Below are positions 13,320 to 20,959 of a DNA stretch of 32,290 bases, one piece after another. This DNA comes from Paenibacillus tritici (GTDB lineage Bacteria > Bacillota > Bacilli > Paenibacillales > Paenibacillaceae): positions 1 through 32,290 of the forward strand of contig NZ_JABMKX010000033.1 of assembly GCF_013204885.1 (NCBI RefSeq), in the 5' to 3' direction. Every line of letters starts with the position of its first letter. Within the stretch, counting starts at the first letter, position 1. Below the pieces are notes generated by a model, which made no database searches, was not told the DNA's origin, and saw only the letters and a program-made list of their open reading frames with translations. Position numbers and translations under genes: made by a program.

Positions 13320-16300
13320 TTATCTCCGGACGTTGCCGGACCATTCCCTCAGCACCCTATCCAGCGCTTCCCCGTGAATCGGCTTGGAGATAAAGTCCTG
13401 CATCCCTGCCCGGAGGCACATGTCTTTGTCTTCCTTCCTGGCAAAGGCGGTGACAGCTATAATAACCGGCGACAGCCCCATGGTCCCGCGAATCTGTCGG
13501 GTCGCTTCAATTCCATCCATTCCCGGCATCTGAATATCCATGAACACCAGATCATAATGCCGTGAACGTACGGCTTCAACCGCCAGCTCCCCGTTCGAAA
13601 CCAGATCCGAAGCGTATCCCCGCTTTTTGAGAAAGGCCTGGAGGATCTGCTGGTTCACCGGATGGTCTTCGGCAATAAGGATGGACAGCGGGCCGTATTC
13701 GGATTCAGGATGATCCATATTGAAGATCCCGCCCTTGTATTCTTCCGTGGCGGCAGCTCCCGCAAGCAGCGGTTGGCCAGACTCCTCTGCCGGACACATC
13801 ACGCTAATCGTGAAATAGAATTCAGACCCTTCCCCTTCCATGCTGTTCACACCAATGGCACCATCCAGCAGCTCCACCAGCTTCTTGCTGATCGCCAGCC
13901 CCAGTCCGGTTCCGCCATACTTGCGGTTGATGGAGGGGTCCAGCTGGGTGAAGGACTGGAACAGCAGATTCTGGCTGCCCTGCGGAATTCCAATACCGGT
14001 ATCTGTCACCGAGAACTTCAGAATCAGGGACCCGGGCTCCCGGGCCGCTTCCAGTGTCACGGACACGCCAACTTCCCCTTCTTCGGTGAATTTCACCGCA
14101 TTGCCGACCAGATTCACCAGAATCTGCCTTAACCTGGTTTCGTCGGTAATCACAACACCCGGAATCTCCCGTTCAATGTCGCTGCGGAGAATCAGCCCTT
14201 TCTCCTGAACGCGCGGATAAAACAGCTCGCATACGTTCTGGACCACTTGCCGGATATCGACCGGCTGCAGATCCAGGGTCATCATGCCGGATTCTATCTT
14301 GCTGAAATCCAGAACCTCATTCAGAATATGCACCAGTGCGCCGCCGCTTTTAGTGATAATCTGGGTGTAATACTGCTGCTCCTCCGTAAGCTCTGTTCCT
14401 GCCAGGAGATCAGCCATGCCAATGATCCCGTTCATCGGAGTGCGCAGCTCGTGACTCATAATCGCCAGGAATTCCGACTTGGCCCGGTCCGCCTTCTCCG
14501 CAGATTCCTTGGCACGCACCACAGCCTTCTCCTCGGTGATATCGCGGAAGACAACCACCGCACCTTTGCGCTCCCCGTTATCGTACAGGGCCGTCATCCG
14601 GTATTTCACCAGGAAGGTGGAGCCGTCCTGCCTCCAGAAGATCCCTTCCTGCTCCCGGTCATAGGAGAGATTGGTGCTCAGCAGCTCCCCCAGCGTCTTT
14701 TGTCCTCCGGGATATAATTCACCATCCATCCAGGTCTGGGCGATCGTATGCAGCTTGATGCTCGCGGCCACTTCTCCCGGATGGTATCCCAGCATGACCG
14801 AAGCCGCCGGATTAATAAAGACGGTCTCCCCCTTCAGATTGATCCCGAAGATCCCTTCAGAAACAGAGTTCAGAATCAGGGCATGCTCATAGCTGAGCTT
14901 CTCAATCTGCTCCAGATACCGCTTGCGCTCTGTAATATCACTGGTAATTGCAAATACACCCACCACCTCATGGTCAACCAGAATAGGCACATAGATCATG
15001 CCTACCTCAACGATCCCCCCGTCGCGGCGGATAATCCGGGTATCGAAGGTCTGGGCTATACCTCCGGCAGCGGCAAGAAACCGCGAATTCACAAACTCCA
15101 GCTCATCCCTGTCAATAATTTCATCGTAGCTCGAATTCAGCAGAGTCTCCCGGGAATATCCCGTCAACTGTTCCAGACTGGCATTCAATGACTGTATGTA
15201 ACCCTGCAGATCCATTGCGCTGATCGCGGACGGATTATATTCAAAAAGCGATTTGTAACGGTTCTCGCTCTCCAGCAGCTTCAATTCATATTGCTTGCGT
15301 TCGGAAATATTCCGGGTAACTCCGATCATCTCCGCAACCCCTGCATTTCCCGTCTGCGTATGGCGAAGCGTAGTCTCGACCCATAGGTAAGAGCCGTCCT
15401 TGCACAGAAAGCGGAAGACCATGGGCTCCAGCTGCAAGCCCTGCTTACTGCTGTCCAGATAAGCCTGCACCCTGGTATAATCCTCAGGATGCACATAGCT
15501 CATCCCGCTCTTGCCGGCCATTTCTTCCGGGGTATACCCGAACATCTGCCTGCAGACCGGCGAGGCATACAGGAATGTCGCCTGTTCATCGGCAGCGTTA
15601 CGCGTGATAAAGTCCTTGGAATTCTCCGAGATCAGACGGTAATTCCGTTCACTGTCGCGGAGCTGCTCTTCCATCCTGTGACGTTCGGTAATGTCCTGCA
15701 CGATGCCGCGGACCTGCTGAACTCTGCCGCCTGCACCCAGGATAACCTCCCAGTGAGCATAGATGAACTTTCGTTTATCCCTGCCCTCAATCCTGAAGAC
15801 GGCTTCGCCGTTGATTCCCGACTTCAGGGTATGTTGCAACTCATTACGCAGTGCCTCCAGATCCTCCGGCACCACACAGGTGAACAGCTCGTTATAATCT
15901 GCCACGGTATGATTTCCGGTGTTCTCTCTTCGCTCAAAGATAGCCATCATCTGCCTGGAGACACTCAGCTCCCTGTTAATGGAATCCCATTCCCAGGAGC
16001 CCATCTGTCCAAGCTCCTGGGCAGAAGCCAGCATCTCTTCGTATTTCTTCCGCTCTGTAATATCCCGGGCAATGGTCAATAGCTGGCGCACTTCACCTGC
16101 GCTGTCACGCATGATCTGGAACGAGCTTTCAATCCAGATGTAATGACCATTCTTATGTCTGACCCTGCGGGTAAAGACATCGCTGTCCGAGAAGAGCTTG
16201 CCCTGCTCAGCCATCTCGCGCGCGTCCGCTTCATGATAATACTCCAGCTTCTTCCTGCCGAGCATTTCATCCGGCGAATAGCCGAGCAGCGCTTCAACAG

Positions 16301-16787
16301 ACGGAGAGACGTAACGCAGGGTACCGTCCGGGTCCGCGAAGGAGATCATATCCGGAGTATGCTGTGTAATCAGCTTATAGAGATGATAATCCTCCTCGAT
16401 CTTCTTCTCCGCCAGCTTCCGGGCGGTAATATCGGTCAGCTCTGCAAACAGGTGGGGGTGCCCGGCAGCCGCTTCATCATTAATAACAAAGATATGCAGC
16501 GCAACCCAGATCACTTCCCCGTTCTTACGCACGAACCGTTTTTCTGTATGTACAGCCCCGTCCGGGCTGTTCAGCAAGCAATCCATAATCTGTCCGTGGT
16601 CCAGGGCTCGTACATCTTCCGGGTAGACCATATCCAGATAACGCAGCGCCCTCAGTTCAGCCTCGGTGTACCCGAACATCCCGCAAAGGGCAGGATTGGC
16701 CATGAGCACAGTACCATCCATGATGGATACTGCCGCATATCCTATTGAGGACCGCAGATACAAGTGCTTAAATAGAGTATCGGACAA
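13320..16787 (-). CDS. Soluble hybrid histidine kinase with six PAS domains and a receiver
   Basis: The 1155-residue protein has no membrane segment. In order it carries six PAS/PAC units (about 10-120, 135-255, 258-380, 385-500, 510-625 and 635-765), most closing with a DITERK-type motif. Then come HisKA with the phospho-accepting MSHELRTPMNG (about 780-845), a HATPase domain with TDTGIGIP and GGTGLGL (about 890-1005), and a C-terminal receiver with LVFMDIQMPGMDG and the conserved Lys in SKPI (about 1035-1150). The start is taken as TTG 16785-16787, 8 bases after AGAGGAGG; the frame stays open further upstream without a good site. It would sense cytosolic signals and phosphorylate its own receiver. 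No cognate regulator is adjacent, and the signal is unknown. Confidence 0.9.
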   Translation of the reverse strand: MSDTLFKHLYLRSSIGYAAVSIMDGTVLMANPALCGMFGYTEAELRALRYLDMVYPEDVRALDHGQIMDCLLNSPDGAVHTEKRFVRKNGEVIWVALHIFVINDEAAAGHPHLFAELTDITARKLAEKKIEEDYHLYKLITQHTPDMISFADPDGTLRYVSPSVEALLGYSPDEMLGRKKLEYYHEADAREMAEQGKLFSDSDVFTRRVRHKNGHYIWIESSFQIMRDSAGEVRQLLTIARDITERKKYEEMLASAQELGQMGSWEWDSINRELSVSRQMMAIFERRENTGNHTVADYNELFTCVVPEDLEALRNELQHTLKSGINGEAVFRIEGRDKRKFIYAHWEVILGAGGRVQQVRGIVQDITERHRMEEQLRDSERNYRLISENSKDFITRNAADEQATFLYASPVCRQMFGYTPEEMAGKSGMSYVHPEDYTRVQAYLDSSKQGLQLEPMVFRFLCKDGSYLWVETTLRHTQTGNAGVAEMIGVTRNISERKQYELKLLESENRYKSLFEYNPSAISAMDLQGYIQSLNASLEQLTGYSRETLLNSSYDEIIDRDELEFVNSRFLAAAGGIAQTFDTRIIRRDGGIVEVGMIYVPILVDHEVVGVFAITSDITERKRYLEQIEKLSYEHALILNSVSEGIFGINLKGETVFINPAASVMLGYHPGEVAASIKLHTIAQTWMDGELYPGGQKTLGELLSTNLSYDREQEGIFWRQDGSTFLVKYRMTALYDNGERKGAVVVFRDITEEKAVVRAKESAEKADRAKSEFLAIMSHELRTPMNGIIGMADLLAGTELTEEQQYYTQIITKSGGALVHILNEVLDFSKIESGMMTLDLQPVDIRQVVQNVCELFYPRVQEKGLILRSDIEREIPGVVITDETRLRQILVNLVGNAVKFTEEGEVGVSVTLEAAREPGSLILKFSVTDTGIGIPQGSQNLLFQSFTQLDPSINRKYGGTGLGLAISKKLVELLDGAIGVNSMEGEGSEFYFTISVMCPAEESGQPLLAGAAATEEYKGGIFNMDHPESEYGPLSILIAEDHPVNQQILQAFLKKRGYASDLVSNGELAVEAVRSRHYDLVFMDIQMPGMDGIEATRQIRGTMGLSPVIIAVTAFARKEDKDMCLRAGMQDFISKPIHGEALDRVLREWSGNVRR

Positions 16788-16879
16788 AGCTAAAGCCTCC
16801 TCTGTGAAAGTGGGGACATAAATTACTAACAGTATACCTTTTTTTCGGCAAATATGCTCCAGCACACTTGTAGTTAGTG

Positions 16880-17062
16880 TTAGTGGAATTAGTACACCTA
16901 ATTTGACGGCAATGGTACATTTATAAAAATTAATTGGATAAACAACACTTACTCCGTCCAATTTCAGCAGAATTTATAGAAATCTGAGGATTAAGTGGAC
17001 TTTTTCCAACTGCTTACTTGCAACACTCCATATAAGCAGAATTAAATGCCTTTTTTCCAACT
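16880..17062. repeat. AT-rich degenerate repeats in the 372-bp gene-free stretch
   Basis: The 16788-17159 region has no gene. Related A/T-rich segments recur in it. The clearest pair is GATTAAGTGGACTTTTTCC (16989) and AATTAAATGCCTTTTTTCC (17040), both continuing AACT and 51 bp apart. A weaker pair, TTAGTGGAATTAGTACACC and TAATTGGATAAACAACACT, starts at 16880 and 16931, again 51 bp apart. They can form short hairpins around the T-run. No clear promoter for the hybrid kinase was pinned down here. Confidence 0.4.
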
Positions 17063-17096
17063 AAGCCCTCCCTCTCAGCGATTGAAAGGCTACACA

Positions 17097-17138
17097 AACA
17101 ACCGCCCGCGTCACTTGCATGACGTCAAGGCGGTTGTT
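17097..17138 (-). terminator. Terminator of the sigma factor-ABC operon
   Basis: The perfect 10-bp arms AACAACCGCC and GGCGGTTGTT enclose a loop that itself contains CGTCA..TGACG pairing. It sits about 20 bp past the stop of the last permease gene. The T-tract on that strand is short (TGTTTGTG), so termination may be partial. Confidence 0.65.
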
Positions 17139-17159
17139 ATAGGATGATCATGGAATATA

Positions 17160-17792
17160 TTAATCCAGTCTCCGGCGCGGCAGCCAGCAGGCGCAGAATA
17201 CGGCAAGCGCCAGAGACAGACCTGCAAGCAGCCATTTATCGTGATCCCATTCGCTTCGGAGCAGTCCAAACAGATAGAAGTGTCCGGTCAGCTTGCCTTT
17301 GGTGGTGAAATCGAGCAGATACCAGGCGAATCCGGCAATGTATCCGGCGGAGATGTTGCCGGTCAGCAGCGCAGCCGTCGTTCCTGCTGTCCCGATGGCC
17401 ACAGCGGTGATAACCGTCCCGCCGATCATCGGCCACAGTTCAAACTCAGCCCCGCCTCCATGCACCCAGGTGAACAAGGCAGTAACTGCAAGGAAGATAA
17501 AAAGCACGGTAAGCAGCCAGCGGAACAGAAATACCGGATGAGGACGTATCCGCTTGGCATAGAGCACTTCCCCTATCCCTCCGTCCTCCAGAAGACCCAG
17601 GTGAGGATAGACTATCAGCCCTATGAGGCTGATTAGCAGCTCTCCCAGCTTCGCTGTCTGCCGCCTGTCCATCAGCGACGGCTCCATGAAGAACGGGACG
17701 GCAATCAGAAGCGCGGCGGACAGCAGCCAGGAATAATGCAGGGTCAGCTTGAGGTTGTATCCGGCCAGCGGGAGGATGATCTGCCGGCTCAT
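17160..17792 (-). CDS. ABC exporter membrane subunit (second)
   Basis: The 210-residue protein, starting MSRQIILPLAGYNLKLTLHY, has six hydrophobic segments with short loops. Notable stretches are YSWLLSAALLIAVPFFM, ELLISLIGLIVYPHLGL and MIGGTVITAVAIGTAG. I read it as a small ABC-2-type membrane component. Its ATG overlaps the stop of the preceding permease (ATGA), so it is translationally coupled and belongs to the same complex. The longer frame upstream is an overlap artefact with a Gly/Pro-rich, non-protein-like sequence. The cargo is unknown. Confidence 0.7.
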   Translation of the reverse strand: MSRQIILPLAGYNLKLTLHYSWLLSAALLIAVPFFMEPSLMDRRQTAKLGELLISLIGLIVYPHLGLLEDGGIGEVLYAKRIRPHPVFLFRWLLTVLFIFLAVTALFTWVHGGGAEFELWPMIGGTVITAVAIGTAGTTAALLTGNISAGYIAGFAWYLLDFTTKGKLTGHFYLFGLLRSEWDHDKWLLAGLSLALAVFCACWLPRRRLD

Positions 17793-19021
17793 CTCAGCGC
17801 CCCCGGGTCCGGCGCCGCCAGGGCTCCCTTCGCCTTCTTCCTGTTCAGCGTCCCCGCTGAATCCAGCCGGCTGCGGTTTCTCTCCCATAACCCTGCCGCT
17901 CCTATAACCAGCAGGACCGTCAGCATCAGATAGAAGCTGCGGTTAAGCGCAATCTCATCCGCCCAGCCTCTGTACAGCTGATAGTCATCCGGTGAGTTGA
18001 ACCGGATGAACAGCCGGTTCAGTCCGTAAGAGCCCATCAGCGGCAGTACCGATAAGAACCACCAGACGATCTGGAGGGCGATAGGCACAATTCCCCGCCG
18101 AAACAGCATGGAGCCGAACATTCCGAAGGCCACAGACACCCATAGCGTAGGCAGCAGCCACCAGGCGGTGTACCCGAGGAAGATCATTACGGCCTCTCCC
18201 GTCTGGCCCGTAAGTCCCAGTGTATCCACCGTCTGCCAGCCCCCAATGACAGCGAGGATGAGATAGACGAGAGACAGCATGATACCTTGCGCGATACACT
18301 TGGAGCCTACGTACACCCATGATGAGACCCGGCGGCTGTAGGTCAGCTCGCTCATCCGGCTGGAGCGGTCGCGCAGCAGCAGGAAGGCGGACAGGAAGAC
18401 TGGAAAAATCCCTGCGGGCAGAGACATATAGTCACTGAAGTAACGTGCAGCCCCGGGCAACAGTTCACCGGCGTTCAATTTGGCGTTATAACTGGAAAGA
18501 ATAACTGCCTGTGCCTTCACTGCCTCCTCGTAGGATTCAATAGGGAAACCATAGTCCCTAAGCCCTACCTTATACATGCTGTTTCCGCCAAGCTGCTTAT
18601 CGATCTCCCCGGCAACACTATATACATTCGCCATAGTGTACTTGTCAGGAGTTAGCAGAATCCGATCAAGTTCGGAGACCGCTTTCGACAGCGCTTCCTT
18701 CTCCTCTGCTGTCAGCTTGCTCTTGACAGAGAAGCCCAGTCTCTGCTTATCCGTCGTTCCGGCATTCAGGTCGAAGTCTATTTCCCTCTTCATTCTTTGG
18801 GCCAGCTCCGTAGTGTTACCCGGCTGCTTCCTGCCGTAATACGGGTGCTCCGCAGTCCCCAGATTCTGCGTTGTAACGCTTGCTGCCGGTGGACTGAGTT
18901 CACCCCAGGTTTCCTCCGTAGCATATGAGGTGAAATAGAAGAAGACGCTCGCAATAATAAACAGATAGAACACCAGGCTGCGCAGAGTCATGCGCATCTC
19001 TTTGCCGATCAGCGCCATCAT
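17789..19021 (-). CDS. ABC-2 type exporter permease (first)
   Basis: This 410-residue membrane protein has an N-terminal segment (SLVFYLFIIASVFFYFTSYA, about 15-34). A large outer domain of roughly 150 residues follows, then five to six membrane segments in the second half (e.g. IFPVFLSAFLLL, IMLSLVYLILAVIGGW, LWVSVAFGMFGSM). The outer-domain layout and the SRRVSSWVYVGSK segment fit ABC-2 exporter subunits of Firmicutes. It starts with ATGATG, overlapping the TGA of the ATPase gene, and ends overlapping the next permease. The cargo might be a lipid, peptide or antibiotic; sequence does not say. Confidence 0.8.
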   Translation of the reverse strand: MMALIGKEMRMTLRSLVFYLFIIASVFFYFTSYATEETWGELSPPAASVTTQNLGTAEHPYYGRKQPGNTTELAQRMKREIDFDLNAGTTDKQRLGFSVKSKLTAEEKEALSKAVSELDRILLTPDKYTMANVYSVAGEIDKQLGGNSMYKVGLRDYGFPIESYEEAVKAQAVILSSYNAKLNAGELLPGAARYFSDYMSLPAGIFPVFLSAFLLLRDRSSRMSELTYSRRVSSWVYVGSKCIAQGIMLSLVYLILAVIGGWQTVDTLGLTGQTGEAVMIFLGYTAWWLLPTLWVSVAFGMFGSMLFRRGIVPIALQIVWWFLSVLPLMGSYGLNRLFIRFNSPDDYQLYRGWADEIALNRSFYLMLTVLLVIGAAGLWERNRSRLDSAGTLNRKKAKGALAAPDPGALR

Positions 19022-19893
19022 ACCGGGGACTCCTCCCTGCGCATAAGGTGAAGATAAGCATCTTCGATAGACGGCACTGTCTGCCGTGCTCCTGCAAAGG
19101 GCTGCTCACCTGCCAGTACCCGGACCCGCATCACATTGCCCTCCGGCACAGCGGATAATACCGGGAACCGGTCACGGTCCCGCTCCCATTCCGCCCGGTC
19201 CAGCTCGGCGATCCAGACCTGCCCGGCAGCAGCGGCGGTCAGATCGCCTATCCGGCCGTGATAACGCAGACTTCCCTGATGCAGCACAGTCATCTGCTCG
19301 CAGGTGGATTCCACATCCTCGACCACATGTGTGGACAAGAGAACAATCCGCCCTTCCGCAAACCGGCCCAGCAGCCGCCGGAAGCGTATCCGTTCCTCAG
19401 GGTCCAGCCCCGCTGTCGGCTCATCAACAATCAGCAGCTTCGGTTCATGCACCATCGCCTGGGCTACGCCGAGCCGGCGTTTCATCCCGCCGGACAGCGC
19501 CTTGACCTTGGTCCGGCGCTGCTCCATGAGGTTCACTTGCTCCAGCAGATTGTCGATTCTCCGCTTCCGCTCCCCGCGGCCGGCAATACCCGAGAGCAGG
19601 GCCAGATAATCCATGGCCTCGTAGACGCTCATCCCCGGATAGAAGGCGAACTCCTGCGGCAGATAGCCGACCAGCTCACGGACCCGGGCTTTATCCCGCA
19701 AGGGGACGCCGCCGATCTCCACTGTGCCCGAGGTCGGTTCAAGCAAGGTAGCAAGCAGACGCATCAGCGTAGTTTTGCCCGCTCCGTTAGGACCGAGCAG
19801 GCCGTGTATCCCTTCGCCCACCCGGAAGCTGATATCCTGCAGTGCCTGCTTGCTTCCGTAGCTCTTGGTCAAATGATTAATAATTAGCTCCAT
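19018..19893 (-). CDS. ABC transporter ATP-binding protein
   Basis: The 291-residue ATPase has Walker A GPNGAGKTT (about 34-42), Q-loop GYLPQEF, signature LSGGMKRR, Walker B LLIVDEPTAGLDP and H-loop LLSTHVVEDV. The signature and the ~290-residue length with a C-terminal extension (AVPEGNVMRVRV..) are typical of drug- and bacteriocin-type exporters. It energises the two membrane subunits that overlap it downstream. The 50-bp gap to the small two-TM gene upstream has no terminator, so it is in the sigma-factor operon. Confidence 0.9.
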   Translation of the reverse strand: MELIINHLTKSYGSKQALQDISFRVGEGIHGLLGPNGAGKTTLMRLLATLLEPTSGTVEIGGVPLRDKARVRELVGYLPQEFAFYPGMSVYEAMDYLALLSGIAGRGERKRRIDNLLEQVNLMEQRRTKVKALSGGMKRRLGVAQAMVHEPKLLIVDEPTAGLDPEERIRFRRLLGRFAEGRIVLLSTHVVEDVESTCEQMTVLHQGSLRYHGRIGDLTAAAAGQVWIAELDRAEWERDRDRFPVLSAVPEGNVMRVRVLAGEQPFAGARQTVPSIEDAYLHLMRREESPV

Positions 19894-19943
19894 TCCAGTC
19901 TTCTCTCCATTCTAAGCTTCTCCCCATTCTTAAGACTCCTTGT

Positions 19944-20237
19944 CTATGCGTCATTCTCCGGACTCCACGACAATTCAAGCCGCTCTATCAGCAGACCTGC
20001 TGCGATCAGAAGGAGCGAGAGCGCTACGCATAATCCCTGGTTGATCTGTCCAACCCTGATCATCAGGGCAAACACAGCCGTAAACAGAGTGATGCCCGAT
20101 AGTGCCACTGCTTTGCGTCTGGCAAGTATTTTGCGGTTAAGCAGCACTTTCCGGGCTTCAAGCTTGTCATATTCCAGCAGACGGGCTTTGCGGTAGACCT
20201 CATCCAGAAATAGCTGCTCCTGTTCGTTTGACTTCAC
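19944..20237 (-). CDS. Small two-TM protein next to sigma factor, possible anti-sigma or exporter accessory
   Basis: This 97-residue protein has a charged N-terminal half (EQLFLDEVYRKARLLEYDKLEARKV) followed by two membrane segments (about 45-60 and 68-84) and a short acidic tail. The start is GTG at 20237, directly after GGAGGAGGGGG, although this lies 38 bp inside the end of the sigma-factor gene. That overlap couples the two genes. Anti-sigma factors often sit here with a cytosolic helical part and a membrane anchor, and this one has that outline, but it has no HXXXCXXC zinc anti-sigma motif. The role is a guess from position. Confidence 0.6.
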   Translation of the reverse strand: MKSNEQEQLFLDEVYRKARLLEYDKLEARKVLLNRKILARRKAVALSGITLFTAVFALMIRVGQINQGLCVALSLLLIAAGLLIERLELSWSPENDA

Positions 20238-20895
20238 AATCCCCCTCCTCCTTGTCGTAGATCTGCCTCAGCTTCTTGCGCGCCCGGTGCAGCAGCACCT
20301 TGAAGCTCACCGTATTCCGGCCCATCACCGCAGCCGCCTGCTCATAAGACATCTGCTCCACATCCACCAGATAGACCGCCTGGCCGTAATCGGGCTTCAT
20401 CTGGCGCAGCCTTCTGCGCCATTCCAGATCCTCCTCCCGGATGATGGCCACCCGCTCGGGATCATCCGAGCCCGCTGTATGTATGCTGCCGGTTCTTTCG
20501 GCCCTCTGGTCCTCTTGCGCACCGGACAAGCTCTGCTGCCTCTTCCGTTTACGCATAGAGTCAATGCTTTTATTGCGGAGAATGGTGAACAGATACGTTG
20601 TAAAAGATGCCCGGCGGTCATACTTCTCTGGGTACACCAGCAGATAGGCGAAGCAGTCCTGCGCCAGATCCTCGGCGGTATGATAATCACCGGTCAAGTG
20701 GTAGGCAAAACGCACCGCAGGCTCCCGGTACCGCCGGACCAGCCATTCAAAAGCCTCCAGACTTCCCTCCCTGAATCTGCTGAGCACCGCCTCTTCTTCC
20801 CCCGGACCCGCCTGCTGTGCCCCTGATTCCCGGCCTTCTGTATGCTCACTTCCGGTCCCGTTCGTCGGTTGCCTCCTCCTCTCCCGCTGTGTCAT
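20200..20895 (-). CDS. ECF-type RNA polymerase sigma factor
   Basis: The 231-residue protein has a hydrophilic low-complexity leader of about 35 residues. Sigma-70 region 2 follows (FREGSLEAFEWLVRRYREPA, then DYHTAEDLAQDCFAYLL and FTTYLFTILRNKSIDSMRKR). Region 4 is at the end (QAVYLVDVEQMSYEQAAAVMGRNTVSFKVLLHRARKKLR). It would direct polymerase to a small regulon, probably its own operon. The ATG at 20895 has a poor binding site. A GTG at about 20787 (MLSRFREG..) after GGGGGA would give a standard-length ECF factor and may be the true start. The anti-sigma factor, if any, is the downstream two-TM protein. Confidence 0.85.
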   Translation of the reverse strand: MTQRERRRQPTNGTGSEHTEGRESGAQQAGPGEEEAVLSRFREGSLEAFEWLVRRYREPAVRFAYHLTGDYHTAEDLAQDCFAYLLVYPEKYDRRASFTTYLFTILRNKSIDSMRKRKRQQSLSGAQEDQRAERTGSIHTAGSDDPERVAIIREEDLEWRRRLRQMKPDYGQAVYLVDVEQMSYEQAAAVMGRNTVSFKVLLHRARKKLRQIYDKEEGDCEVKRTGAAISG

Positions 20896-20904
20896 CCACT
20901 GGTT

Positions 20905-20932
20905 ATTCGTTTCAGCCCGGCAAAAGGTTACA
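20905..20932 (-). promoter_or_regulatory. Candidate ECF-type promoter of the sigma-factor operon
   Basis: Toward the sigma gene, TGTAACCTTTTG (20921-20932) resembles the ECF -35 element with its AAC core. CGAAT (20905-20909), 17 bp after AAC, resembles the -10. This suggests self-activation. Transcription would begin only a few bases before the 20895 ATG, which favours the downstream GTG start. Confidence 0.4.
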
Positions 20933-20959
20933 CTCCCTGCGGATGAATTATTACCCTTC

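Noticed and set aside
17793..17888. Upstream extension of the second ABC membrane subunit
   Set aside because: Gly/Pro-rich translation that overlaps the coding end of the first permease; the ATGA-coupled start at 17792 is better.
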